Source: DASXTW01 sp046726275 (GTDB taxonomy: Bacteria > Actinomycetota > UBA4738). From it: a stretch of 64,000 nt of DNA. The notes beneath the pieces were generated by a model. That model saw only the letters and a program-made list of their open reading frames with translations, was not told where the DNA came from and ran no database searches. How positions within the stretch are numbered: position 1 is the stretch's first letter; each line of letters opens with the position of its first letter. A program made the translations under genes and the position numbers. This document shows, piece by piece, positions 8,984 to 16,627 of this stretch. The stretch is taken from NCBI GenBank assembly GCA_046726275.1, contig JBKPAF010000059.1:1-64000 (forward strand), read 5' to 3'.

Positions 8984-9054
8984 TCAGCCTTGAGTTTGCC
9001 CTCCCCGCGGGCTTGGGCTAGAAGGTGAGTCACCTGCGTCGAAAGGGGGAGGAC

Positions 9055-10863
9055 ATGGACGAACGGCGCGAGCCCGACCAGGTGACTCCGGTCAAGGTCA
9101 GTCGCCGGAGATTCCTCGGCTACACAGCACTGACGGGCGCGGTCGCGGCGAGCGGTCCTGCCCTGCCGGTCCTGTCCGGCACCGCCGACGCCACCACTCG
9201 GACGGCGTCGACGAATGGGTCGTCGTTAGCCGTTCCCCAGGATCACTTCAAATGGGAGGAAGCGACCATCGCCGAGCTCCAGGACGCCATGGCGCATGGC
9301 CGCCTGACCTCGCGGCGGCTGACCCGCGCGTACATCAAGCGGATCCGGAACCTGGACTTCAAGGGCGTCCAGCTGAACTCGGTCCTGCAGATCAACCCGG
9401 ACGCAGAGAGGATCGCGGAGGACCTGGACCGGGAGCGGCGGAAGAAGGGTCCCCGGTCGATCCTGCACGGCATCCCCATCCTGCTGAAGGACAACATCGC
9501 CACCGACGACAAGATGGAGACCACCGCCGGGTCTCTGGCGCTGCTCGGCTCGAAGGTGCCGCGTGACTCGTTCATGGCGAAGAAGCTCCGGGAGGCCGGA
9601 GCGGTCATCCTGGGCAAGACCAACCTGTCCGAGTGGGCCAACTTCCGCTCGATCCAGTCTTCCAGCGGGTGGAGTGCCAGAGCCGGGCAATGCCTGAACC
9701 CCTACGTCCTGGACCACAACCCGTGCGGCTCCAGCTCGGGATCCGGGACTGCGCCCTCGGCGAACCTGTGCGTCGCCGCGCTGGGCACCGAGACAGACGG
9801 CTCGGTCACATGCCCGTCGGCCCTCACAGGGCTCACCGGCATCAAGCCGTCGCTCGGGCTGCTCAGCCGTTCGGGGATCATCCCCATCGCCCACAGCCAG
9901 GACACGGCGGGGCCGATGGCCCGGACGGTGGCCGACCTCGCCGCCATCCTGGGACCGCTCACCGGGGTCGATCCGCTCGACCCGATCACGAAGGACAGCG
10001 AGGGCCACTCCTTCGATGACTACACGCAGTTCCTCGACCCCGACGGCCTCCGGGGCGCCCGCATCGGCATCTGGCGCGAAGGGAACTTCGGTTTCAACAA
10101 CGAGAGCGACGCCATCAGCGAAGCGGCCATCCAGGCGATGAGCGACCTCGGTGCCGTGATCGTGGACCCGGCGAACATCCCGCACGCGACCGACATCTTC
10201 GAGCCGGAGTTCATCGTGCTGATCTTCGAGTTCAAGGTGGACATCGCCAAGTACCTGTCCGAGCTCTCGAACACGAGCATGCGGACGCTGGCCGACCTGA
10301 TCGCGTTCAACGACGCGAACGCCGACCGGGAGATGCCGTGGTTCGGGCAGGAGCTGTTCCTGATCTCCGAGGAGACCGACGGGCTGGACAACCCTGAGTA
10401 CAAGGACGCCTTGGAGAAGTCCAAGCGCTTTGCCGGACCGGAGGGGATCGACGCCATCATGGACGAGCTCGACCTGGACGCCATCTTCGCCCCCGTGACG
10501 AGCCCGCCGTGGACCACGGACCTGGTGGTAGGCGATCACTTCACCTTCGGGAGCACCTCGCCCGCGGCCGTTGCCGGCTATCCGAACATCGCGGTGCTCG
10601 GCGGCTACGCGTTCGACGAGCTTCCCGTGGGCGTCTCGTTCATGGGGAGGAAGTGGAGCGAACCCACCCTGATCAAGCTGGCGTACTCCTTCGAGCAGGG
10701 GACGAAGCATCGTCACCCCCCGCGCTACCTGGAGAGCCTGGGCACCCATGACTTCATCCCGCATGACGGCAAGAAGGGCCGAGAGAGGGGCGCCCCGGGC
10801 GTGCAGAGGAGTCGTGCGGTGCCGCGGCCGCCTCTGCGTCGACGGATCCCCATCGGGCTCTAG
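9055..10863 (+). CDS. Tat-exported amidase (amidase signature family)
   Basis: A 602-aa amidase-signature hydrolase. The N-terminus has a twin-arginine signal (VSRRRFLGYTALTGAVAASG) with a likely cleavage near GTADA, so the enzyme should be exported folded. The Ser-cisSer-Lys machinery is visible: LLKDNI holds the Lys, CGSSSGSGTA the cis-Ser, and LGTETDGSVTCPSALTGLTGIKPS the nucleophile region. ATG 9055 follows AAGGGGGAGG; an upstream in-frame GTG (9025) overlaps that SD and is rejected. The C-terminal 30 residues are Arg/Pro-rich and look like a non-conserved tail. The family cleaves amides, peptide amides or Glu-tRNA; a secreted Tat form argues against tRNA amidation. Substrate unknown. Confidence 0.88.
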   Translation: MDERREPDQVTPVKVSRRRFLGYTALTGAVAASGPALPVLSGTADATTRTASTNGSSLAVPQDHFKWEEATIAELQDAMAHGRLTSRRLTRAYIKRIRNLDFKGVQLNSVLQINPDAERIAEDLDRERRKKGPRSILHGIPILLKDNIATDDKMETTAGSLALLGSKVPRDSFMAKKLREAGAVILGKTNLSEWANFRSIQSSSGWSARAGQCLNPYVLDHNPCGSSSGSGTAPSANLCVAALGTETDGSVTCPSALTGLTGIKPSLGLLSRSGIIPIAHSQDTAGPMARTVADLAAILGPLTGVDPLDPITKDSEGHSFDDYTQFLDPDGLRGARIGIWREGNFGFNNESDAISEAAIQAMSDLGAVIVDPANIPHATDIFEPEFIVLIFEFKVDIAKYLSELSNTSMRTLADLIAFNDANADREMPWFGQELFLISEETDGLDNPEYKDALEKSKRFAGPEGIDAIMDELDLDAIFAPVTSPPWTTDLVVGDHFTFGSTSPAAVAGYPNIAVLGGYAFDELPVGVSFMGRKWSEPTLIKLAYSFEQGTKHRHPPRYLESLGTHDFIPHDGKKGRERGAPGVQRSRAVPRPPLRRRIPIGL

Positions 10864-10893
10864 GTCGAGCGGGTCGGGACAGAGACGATCACG

Positions 10894-10911
10894 CACCCGG
10901 CAAGCCGGGTG
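10894..10911 (+). terminator. Candidate hairpin after the amidase gene
   Basis: CACCCGGC and GCCGGGTG form a perfect 8-bp inverted repeat separated by AA, 31 bases beyond the amidase stop. It has no downstream U-tract, so termination is only a possibility. Confidence 0.3.
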
Positions 10912-10919
10912 TTGTACCG

Positions 10920-10975
10920 TTGACACCCCATGGAGGTAAGTGGTAGCTTACGGTAAGCCATGGCTAACCTTACCG
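10920..10975 (+). promoter_or_regulatory. ArsR-family promoter with array of GTAAG/CTTAC operator half-sites
   Basis: A near-consensus -35 (TTGACA, 10920-10925) is followed after 18 bp by TAGCTT (10944-10949), placing transcription start just before ATG 10960. Over this core lie four alternating half-sites: GTAAG 10936-10940, CTTAC 10947-10951, GTAAG 10953-10957 and CTTAC 10969-10973. The last two extend to a CGGTAAG-N11-CTTACCG palindrome that spans the start codon. The position suits autorepression by the adjacent ArsR-type protein, which would block RNA polymerase. Confidence 0.6.
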
Positions 10976-11283
10976 GTGCGGCGAGGAAGCTCGAAGCGCT
11001 GGGCGATCCGACCCGGCGAGCCGTGTTCGAACGCCTGAGGAAGGGGCCGCGGGCAGTATCGGAGATCGCCCGGGGACTCCCGGTGAGCCGCCCCGCCGTG
11101 TCCCAGCACCTGAGGGTGCTGAAAGGAGCTGGGCTGGTGAGTGACCGGCAGGAAGGGGCGCGACGGCTCTACCGCATCGAGCCCGATGGTCTCTCGGAGC
11201 TGAGGGCGTACTTCGACCGGTTCTGGGATCAGACGTTGGAGAGCTTCAAGGAGCATGCGGAATCCGAAGGAGGAGAGAAGTGA
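10960..11283 (+). CDS. ArsR/SmtB-family winged-helix repressor
   Basis: A 107-aa winged-helix protein. LEALGDPTRRAVFERLRKGPRAVSEIARGLPVSRPAVSQHLRVLKGAGLV is the helix-turn-helix and recognition helix, and RQEGARRLYRIEP forms the wing. No cysteine cluster is present (there is no Cys at all), so metal sensing by the classical alpha3 or alpha5 sites is unlikely; it fits the SdpR-like, non-metal branch. Its GTGA overlap with the next gene means translational coupling to an SRPBCC protein, a common ArsR partner. The inverted repeats over its own promoter predict autoregulation. Confidence 0.9.
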   Translation: MANLTGAARKLEALGDPTRRAVFERLRKGPRAVSEIARGLPVSRPAVSQHLRVLKGAGLVSDRQEGARRLYRIEPDGLSELRAYFDRFWDQTLESFKEHAESEGGEK

Positions 11284-11762
11284 GCACCGAGACCACCATC
11301 GCACCCGTCGTGCGGAGCGTGAGCGTGCGGCGGGAAGTCGAGGAAGCGTTCCGGATCTTCACCGAGGAGATCGGGTCGTGGTGGCCATTGGAGAGCCACG
11401 CCCGCGCAGTGGCCCAGAGGACCGGCGAGGGAGTCAAGGCGGAGACCGTGATCCTCGAGGGCCGCGTCGGCGGGAGGATCTACGAGGTGATGTCCGACGG
11501 GACTGAGGCGAGCTGGGGCGAGGTGCTCGTGTGGGAGCCGCCCCGTCGCCTGGTGCTCTCCTGGAATCCCAGTCCGAGGAGGCAGGTCACCGAGGTCGAG
11601 GTGACGTTCACCGCCCAGGAGGATGGGACCCGGGTGGACCTGGAGCATCGGGGCTGGGAGCGTTTGGGCGACGAGGCGAAGGAGATCCGGGAGGAGTACG
11701 TGCAGGGTTGGCCGATCGTCCTGAGCCGCTTCGCCCCCGCCGCGGATCGTCAAGCAACCTGA
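11280..11762 (+). CDS. SRPBCC / AHSA1-type domain protein
   Basis: A 160-aa START-like (AHSA1) domain protein: VRREVEEAFRIFTEEIGSWWPLE begins the hydrophobic pocket fold, WEPPRRLVLSWNPS and VEVTFTAQEDGTRVDLEHRGWERLG are the family's central and C-terminal strands. Such proteins bind small hydrophobic ligands or act in unknown ways, and are often encoded directly after an ArsR repressor, as here with a 4-bp overlap. The GTG start at 11280 is fixed by that overlap and by GGAGAG upstream. The ligand is unknown. Confidence 0.87.
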   Translation: MSTETTIAPVVRSVSVRREVEEAFRIFTEEIGSWWPLESHARAVAQRTGEGVKAETVILEGRVGGRIYEVMSDGTEASWGEVLVWEPPRRLVLSWNPSPRRQVTEVEVTFTAQEDGTRVDLEHRGWERLGDEAKEIREEYVQGWPIVLSRFAPAADRQAT

Positions 11763-11820
11763 CGTTCGCACCCGGCTCCACACCCGGATTAGGCTTCCCC
11801 TCCCGATGGAAGGGGGTGCC

Positions 11821-12030
11821 GTGAAGCCGTTCTTCTCGCTGCCCGCTGCGGGCGGGTTCTTCTTCTTCAGCGCGTGGCTCATGATGATCTTCGCCGGGAT
11901 CCTGGCGGACGAGGTGGGCATCAGGCCGTTCGGGTATGGGACGTCGCTGCTGGTCACCATCGCGCTCTGGCTGGTCATCGCTCCCGCCGCCGGGGCGATC
12001 GCTTCCTCGATGCGACGGGGCTGGGGCTAG
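11821..12030 (+). CDS. Small membrane protein, two TM segments
   Basis: A 69-aa hydrophobic protein with two predicted helices (AAGGFFFFSAWLMMIFAGILAD and YGTSLLVTIALWLVIAPAAGAIASS) and a short basic tail. GTG 11821 is preferred because AAGGGGG lies 4-5 nt upstream; the in-frame ATG at 11806 would put that SD inside the gene. It lies 58 bp after the SRPBCC gene in the same direction and could belong to that operon. No family recognised. Confidence 0.6.
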   Translation: MKPFFSLPAAGGFFFFSAWLMMIFAGILADEVGIRPFGYGTSLLVTIALWLVIAPAAGAIASSMRRGWG

Positions 12031-12047
12031 TCGAGGGGCTACTCGAC
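12030..12047. terminator. Small hairpin over the convergent stop codons (weak)
   Basis: GTCGAG and CTCGAC pair around a six-base loop where the small membrane gene and glgC converge. The stem is only 6 bp with no U-tract on either strand, so a terminator role is tentative. Confidence 0.25.
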
Positions 12048-13268
12048 CTTCTGGCCCTTGCCGATGACCGCGACCCCGGAGGGCGACACGACGAACCGTT
12101 CACGGTCTAGGTCCGGATCCACCCCGATCTGCGCCCCTTCGGGGATCCGGACGTTCTTGTCCACAATGGTGTTGCGCACCACGGCATGACGGCCCACGTC
12201 GACCCCGTGGAGGAGGATCGATCCCTCCACGGTCGAGTAGGAATGGACTCGGACACCTGGGGACAGGACGGAGCGACGGACCGAACCCCCTGAGATCAGG
12301 GCCCCCGCGCACACCATGGAGTCGGCGGCGTGCCCCATCCCGGCGTCGGTGCTGACGAACTTGGCGGGGGCGTTCGGATCGGTCCACGTCAGGATGGGCC
12401 ACTCCTTGTTGTAGAGGTTGAACACGGGATGGGCCGAAACGAGCTCCATGTGGGCGTCGTAGTAGGAGTCGAGCGTCCCGACGTCGCGCCAGTAGGCTCG
12501 ATCCCGATCCGTGACGCCGGGCACCTCGTTGGTGGCGAAGTCGTAGACGTTCGCTTCGCCCGCCGACACCAACATCGGGATGATGTTGCCGCCGATGTCG
12601 TGATCGGATGTCTCGTCGGCGGCGTCCATGGTCACCGCCTGGATCATGGTGTCCCGCCTGAACACGTAGTTGCCCATCGAGGCGTAGACCTGGTCGGGAG
12701 CGTCGGGGAGGCCCACCGGGTCGGACGGCTTCTCCCGGAACGCGTCGATCCGTTTCCCGTCGGGGCCGGTCTCGATGACCCCGAACTCGCTCGCCTGGGA
12801 GATCGGGACCCTGATACCGGCCACGGTCACCCCCGCACCGGTGGCGATGTGCTCCTCCACCATCTGGCTGGGATCCATGCGGTACACGTGGTCGGCCCCG
12901 AACACGCAGATGTAGTCGGGGTTCTCGTCGTAGAGGAGGTTGAGGTTCTGGTAGATCGCGTCGGCCGAGCCCGCGAACCAGCGCGGCCCGCGGCGCATCT
13001 GCGCGGGGACGGGGGTGACGTAGTTCCCCAGCAGCGGCGACAGGCGCCACGCCGTCGTGATGTGGCGGTCCAGGCTGTGGCTCTTGTACTGGGTCAGCAC
13101 GGCGATCCGGACATAGCCTGCGTTGATGAGGTTCGACAGCACGAAGTCGATCAGTCGGTAGTGTCCGCCGAAGGGGACCGCCGGCTTGGCCCGGTCGGCG
13201 GTGAGCGGAGCCAGCCGCTTGCCCTCTCCGCCCGCCAGGACCATCCCGAACACGTGCGACCTGTTCAC
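12039..13268 (-). CDS. glgC: Glucose-1-phosphate adenylyltransferase (ADP-glucose pyrophosphorylase)
   Basis: A 409-aa enzyme that makes ADP-glucose from glucose-1-phosphate and ATP, the committed step of bacterial glycogen synthesis, in the cytosol. The N-terminal nucleotidyltransferase motif is MVLAGGEGKRLAPLTADRAKP, followed by YRLIDFVLSNLINAG and FGADHVYRMD. The last third carries the left-handed beta-helix repeats (VRRSVLSPGVRVHSY ... VVRNTIVDKNVRIP). The GTG start at 13268 has no SD but follows TACAGT by 7 nt, so a leaderless mRNA is likely; ATG 13244 is an alternative. No glycogen synthase or branching enzyme is in the window. Confidence 0.94.
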   Translation of the reverse strand: MNRSHVFGMVLAGGEGKRLAPLTADRAKPAVPFGGHYRLIDFVLSNLINAGYVRIAVLTQYKSHSLDRHITTAWRLSPLLGNYVTPVPAQMRRGPRWFAGSADAIYQNLNLLYDENPDYICVFGADHVYRMDPSQMVEEHIATGAGVTVAGIRVPISQASEFGVIETGPDGKRIDAFREKPSDPVGLPDAPDQVYASMGNYVFRRDTMIQAVTMDAADETSDHDIGGNIIPMLVSAGEANVYDFATNEVPGVTDRDRAYWRDVGTLDSYYDAHMELVSAHPVFNLYNKEWPILTWTDPNAPAKFVSTDAGMGHAADSMVCAGALISGGSVRRSVLSPGVRVHSYSTVEGSILLHGVDVGRHAVVRNTIVDKNVRIPEGAQIGVDPDLDRERFVVSPSGVAVIGKGQKVE

Positions 13269-13275
13269 GACCAGA

Positions 13276-13281
13276 ACTGTA
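13276..13281 (-). promoter_or_regulatory. -10 element (TACAGT) for leaderless glgC transcript
   Basis: TACAGT on the minus strand ends 7 nt before the GTG of glgC, with no SD between. This matches the spacing seen at other leaderless-type starts in the window. Confidence 0.45.
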
Positions 13282-13345
13282 GACCCAGCTCTCCATGGAT
13301 GTGACCGCGGCTAGCATTGTCTTCGAAGGTTCGATCGGGGGCGGC

Positions 13346-14395
13346 GTGGCAGAGGAGCTGCAACAGATCCTGACGCACGAGGGCGAGCTCGTCGGGGAGC
13401 CGCCATTCGGCATCGAGGAGACCCGGCGCCTGTATCGGGCCATGGTCGGGGCGCGGCTGTACGACCAGAAGGGGACCGCGCTGCAGAAGCAAGGTCGGCT
13501 GGCCACCTACGCGCCATTCGAGGGCCAGGAGGCCGTGCAGATAGGGAGCGCCGCGGCCCTTCGGTCCGATGACTGGATGGTGGCCACCTACCGCGACGCG
13601 GCGGCGATGGCGTATCACGGCTATCCGAGGACGCTCCTGCTGCTCGGCCGGATGGGGGACGAGCGCGGCGGCTCTCCCCCGGAGGAGGTGAACGCCCTCC
13701 CTCCCTCGATCACCGTCGGCGCACACATGGTCCATGCCGTGGGGCTTGCGTGGGCCGAGAGGCTCCAGGGCCGAGACCGCATCGCCCTGACGTACTTCGG
13801 AGACGGGGCCACGTCCGAAGGGGACTTCCACGAGGCAATGAACTTCGCGGGCGTCTACCAGACGCCGGTGGTGTTTCTGTGCGAGAACAACCAGTACGCC
13901 ATCTCTCTGCGACGGGACCGACAGACGGCGGCCTCGACCATCGCCGGGAAGGCGGACGGGTACGGGATCCCCGGGGTCCTGGTGGACGGCAACGATCTGT
14001 TCGTCGTGTACAGCGTGACTGCCGAGGCAGTGAAGCGGGCGCGGTCCGGCGGTGGCCCGACGCTCATCGAGGGCCTCACGTACCGGCTCGGTCCGCACAC
14101 CACGTCGGACGATCCTCGCCGATATCGCTCCGGCGAGGAGGAGGACGAGTGGCGAGCTCGCGATCCTCTGGAGCGGCTGCGCCGCTATCTCGCCGCCGAG
14201 GGGGCCTGGACGGACCAGTGGCAACAGACCCTGGAAGCGGAGGAGTCCGCGGCGATCGCAGCCGCCGTCGAGGAGGCCGAAGGTCTTCCTCCGCAGGGCG
14301 CGGAAGAGATCTTCCAGTCGATGTTCGCCGAGATGACCCCGCAGCTCAAGGAGCAGCAGCGGATGCTTCTCGACCAGCTGGCGGAGGCCCCGTGA
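13346..14395 (+). CDS. Branched-chain 2-oxoacid dehydrogenase E1 component, alpha subunit
   Basis: A 349-aa thiamine-diphosphate enzyme subunit. The TPP motif is GDGATSEGDFHEAMNFAGVYQTPVVF...NN; HTTSDDPRRYR near residue 250 matches the phosphorylation-loop signature of branched-chain rather than pyruvate E1alpha. It decarboxylates a 2-oxoacid and passes the acyl group to lipoyl-E2. GTG 13346 is chosen because GGGGG lies 5 nt upstream; an ATG at 13295 adds a poorly conserved 17-residue head. A -10-like TAGCAT is at 13312-13317. It overlaps the E1beta gene by 4 bp, then E2 follows. Pyruvate dehydrogenase specificity remains possible. Confidence 0.9.
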   Translation: MAEELQQILTHEGELVGEPPFGIEETRRLYRAMVGARLYDQKGTALQKQGRLATYAPFEGQEAVQIGSAAALRSDDWMVATYRDAAAMAYHGYPRTLLLLGRMGDERGGSPPEEVNALPPSITVGAHMVHAVGLAWAERLQGRDRIALTYFGDGATSEGDFHEAMNFAGVYQTPVVFLCENNQYAISLRRDRQTAASTIAGKADGYGIPGVLVDGNDLFVVYSVTAEAVKRARSGGGPTLIEGLTYRLGPHTTSDDPRRYRSGEEEDEWRARDPLERLRRYLAAEGAWTDQWQQTLEAEESAAIAAAVEEAEGLPPQGAEEIFQSMFAEMTPQLKEQQRMLLDQLAEAP

Positions 14396-15369
14396 GCGTT
14401 CTCAACATGGCCCAGGCCATCAACCAGGGGCTGCGCCAGGCCCTCGACGACGATCCGAGCGTGATGATCCTCGGCGAGGATGTGGGGCGGACGGGCGGCG
14501 TGTTCCGGGTGACCGAGGGCCTGCAGGAGCGCTACGGCCACGACCGGGTGGTGGACACGCCCGTGGCCGAGTCGGGCATCGTGGGCACTGCCTTCGGTCT
14601 GGCGGTCGCTGGGATGCGGCCAGTGGCCGAGATGCAGTTCATGGGCTTCTCCTATCCGGCGTACGACCAGGTGATCAGCCACGTCTCGCGCATCCGCAAC
14701 AGGTCGCGGCACCGGTTCACCGCGCCGCTCGTCATCAGGATCCCGTATGGCGGCGGTATCGGAGCGGCCGAGCACCACAGCGAGTCCGCTGAATCGATCT
14801 ACGCGCACATCCCGGGGTTGAAGGTGGTGGTGCCGGGCTCACCCAAGGACGCCAAGGGCCTGCTGCGCGCGGCCATCGCCGATCCCGATCCGGTGATCTT
14901 CCTCGAACCCATTCGTCTCTATCGGGCGGTCAAGGAGGAGGTTCCCGAAGAGCGGTACACCGCACCGATCGGGCAGTCCCGCCTGGTCCGAGCGGGCGAG
15001 GACGTGACCGTGGTGGCTTGGGGCGCGATGGTCCGGGAGGCCCGGCAAGCAGCAGACCTGCTGGAGGAGGATGGCATCGACGCCGAGCTGGTGGACCTCC
15101 GAAGCCTGGTGCCCCTGGACGCCGACGGCGTGATCGCATCCGTCGAGAAGACCGGGCGAGCCGTCATCGTGCATGAGGCTCCCCGCACCGCGGGGCTCGC
15201 CGGCGAACTGGTGGCGGTGATCCAGGAACGGGCCCTGTACTCCCTTCAGGCCCCGGTGGCCAGGGTGACCGGGTGGGACACGGTGTTCCCGCTGAAGCGC
15301 TCCGAGCATCTGTATCTCCCCACCCCGGATCGCATCGCGCGGGCCGTCCGGTGCGTCCTGGAGGCGTAA
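14392..15369 (+). CDS. Branched-chain 2-oxoacid dehydrogenase E1 component, beta subunit
   Basis: A 325-aa partner of the preceding alpha subunit; together they form the alpha2beta2 E1. The N-terminal LNMAQAINQGLRQALDDDPSVMILGEDVG is the transketolase-like pyrimidine-binding signature. FMGFSYPAYDQVISHVSRIRNRS and IPYGGGIGAAEHHSES complete the cofactor site, and the C-terminal transketolase domain includes LVRAGEDVTVVAWGAMV. The GTG start at 14392 overlaps the alpha stop (GTGA), so the two are translationally coupled at equal ratio. The TAA stop lies 8 bp before the E2 start. Confidence 0.92.
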   Translation: MSVLNMAQAINQGLRQALDDDPSVMILGEDVGRTGGVFRVTEGLQERYGHDRVVDTPVAESGIVGTAFGLAVAGMRPVAEMQFMGFSYPAYDQVISHVSRIRNRSRHRFTAPLVIRIPYGGGIGAAEHHSESAESIYAHIPGLKVVVPGSPKDAKGLLRAAIADPDPVIFLEPIRLYRAVKEEVPEERYTAPIGQSRLVRAGEDVTVVAWGAMVREARQAADLLEEDGIDAELVDLRSLVPLDADGVIASVEKTGRAVIVHEAPRTAGLAGELVAVIQERALYSLQAPVARVTGWDTVFPLKRSEHLYLPTPDRIARAVRCVLEA

Positions 15370-15377
15370 GACGTCGG

Positions 15378-16556
15378 ATGGCATTCGAGTTCAGGCTTCC
15401 GGACATCGGCGAAGGTCTCAGCGAGGCCGAAGTCATCGAATGGCTGGTCGACGTGGGCGAGGTGGTGGAGCTGGACCAACCTCTCGTCCGCATCGAGACG
15501 GACAAGGCCGTCACCGACATCCCGTCCCCGAAGGGCGGAGTGCTTCTCCTCCAGGGTGCCTCGGCCGGCTCGACGGTGGAGGTGGGCGAGGTCCTTGCGG
15601 TGATCGGCCAACCGGGCGAGGAGGTCTCCGAGCGGGGATCGGGGGCTCCGATCGTGGGCACGCTCCAGGAGGCAGAGGAGACTGCCATCGAGGCGGTCCC
15701 AACCGGGGCAACGGGGGAAGGCGAGGGTCGGGCGCGGGCCCTTCCTTTGGTGCGAAAGCTTGCCGGGGAGCTCGGGGTCGATCTCGACTCCATCCGGGGA
15801 ACGGGCCCGAAGGGCAGGACCACCAGGGAGGACGTCGAGCGTGCAGCCGACAAGTCCGGTGGCACGGATGCGGCGCTCCACGAGGGGACCGAGGAGCGGA
15901 TTCGTCTCTCTCGTCTGCGTCGAACGATCGCCGAGCACATGACCCGCTCCTGGCGGGAGATCCCGCACGTCACGACGTTCGGCGAGGCGGACGCCACGGA
16001 GCTTCTCGCCACGCGACGAAAGGTCCTCGACGCGGGAGGAGCGTCGATCCCGATGGAGGCGCTGTTCATCACGGCGGTGATCCCGGCGCTGCGGGCGCAT
16101 CCGGAGTTCAACGCGTCGCTCGATGGCGAGGAGCTGGTGCTGAAGCGGCGCTACGACATCGCGGTGGCGGTGGATACACCGGACGGGCTCATCGTTCCCG
16201 TCGTGCGAGGGGCCGACGGCCTCGACCTCGCCACGCTGGCCGGCGAGATCGCTCGGCTCTCCGAGGCGGCGAGGAACCGAACCCTGTTGCCCGAGGAACT
16301 GGCCGGGGCGACGTTCACCGTCACGAACATCGGGGCCGTGGGTGGCGGCCACGGCACGCCGATCATTCCCCACGGGACGACGGCGATCCTCTCCTTCGGC
16401 CGGGCTCGCGAGCAGCCGGTGGCTCGCGGTGGGCAAGTGGAGATCGTCACGCTCCTGCCCCTGTCGCTCTCCTACGACCACCGGGTCATCGACGGCGCCC
16501 TGGGACGGCGGTTCCTAGGCGTAGTTATCGAACAGCTGGAGAGGATCGGCGGGTAA
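15378..16556 (+). CDS. Dihydrolipoamide acyltransferase (E2) of the 2-oxoacid dehydrogenase complex
   Basis: A 392-aa E2 core protein. The single N-terminal lipoyl domain (residues 1-80) carries the acceptor lysine in ETDKAV. The peripheral subunit-binding domain (LPLVRKLAGELGVDLDSIRGTGPKGRTTREDVERA) is near residue 125. The acyltransferase domain ends with SYDHRVIDGALGRRF, which holds the catalytic His and Asp. It transfers the acyl group from lipoate to CoA. ATG 15378 starts the lipoyl domain exactly. No E3 dihydrolipoamide dehydrogenase follows, so E3 must be encoded elsewhere. The lipoyl ligase-like gene at 25382 could supply the modification. Confidence 0.93.
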   Translation: MAFEFRLPDIGEGLSEAEVIEWLVDVGEVVELDQPLVRIETDKAVTDIPSPKGGVLLLQGASAGSTVEVGEVLAVIGQPGEEVSERGSGAPIVGTLQEAEETAIEAVPTGATGEGEGRARALPLVRKLAGELGVDLDSIRGTGPKGRTTREDVERAADKSGGTDAALHEGTEERIRLSRLRRTIAEHMTRSWREIPHVTTFGEADATELLATRRKVLDAGGASIPMEALFITAVIPALRAHPEFNASLDGEELVLKRRYDIAVAVDTPDGLIVPVVRGADGLDLATLAGEIARLSEAARNRTLLPEELAGATFTVTNIGAVGGGHGTPIIPHGTTAILSFGRAREQPVARGGQVEIVTLLPLSLSYDHRVIDGALGRRFLGVVIEQLERIGG

Positions 16557-16557
16557 A

Positions 16558-16593
16558 GGAAACGTCCCCCGGCGGGTGCCGAGGGACGTTTCC
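16558..16593. terminator. Strong bidirectional hairpin terminator between E2 and the subtilisin gene
   Basis: GGAAACGTCCC (16558-16568) and GGGACGTTTCC (16583-16593) form a perfect 11-bp stem, with a GGC/GCC mini-stem inside the 14-base loop. It begins 2 bp after the E2 stop and 34 bp beyond the end of the convergent subtilisin gene. A short A/T run at its edges serves both strands. Confidence 0.75.
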
Positions 16594-16627
16594 GTGCGTG
16601 AAGCGCGTCTACGGTTTCAGTCGCGCT

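Noticed and set aside
9226..10926. 566-codon open frame on the minus strand
   Set aside because: It mirrors the amidase gene in antisense; its translation is rich in Arg/Gly/His without domain motifs, a common effect of high GC.
12100..13506. 468-codon minus-strand frame over glgC
   Set aside because: Same strand as glgC but shifted; the true frame has all GlgC motifs and this one has none.
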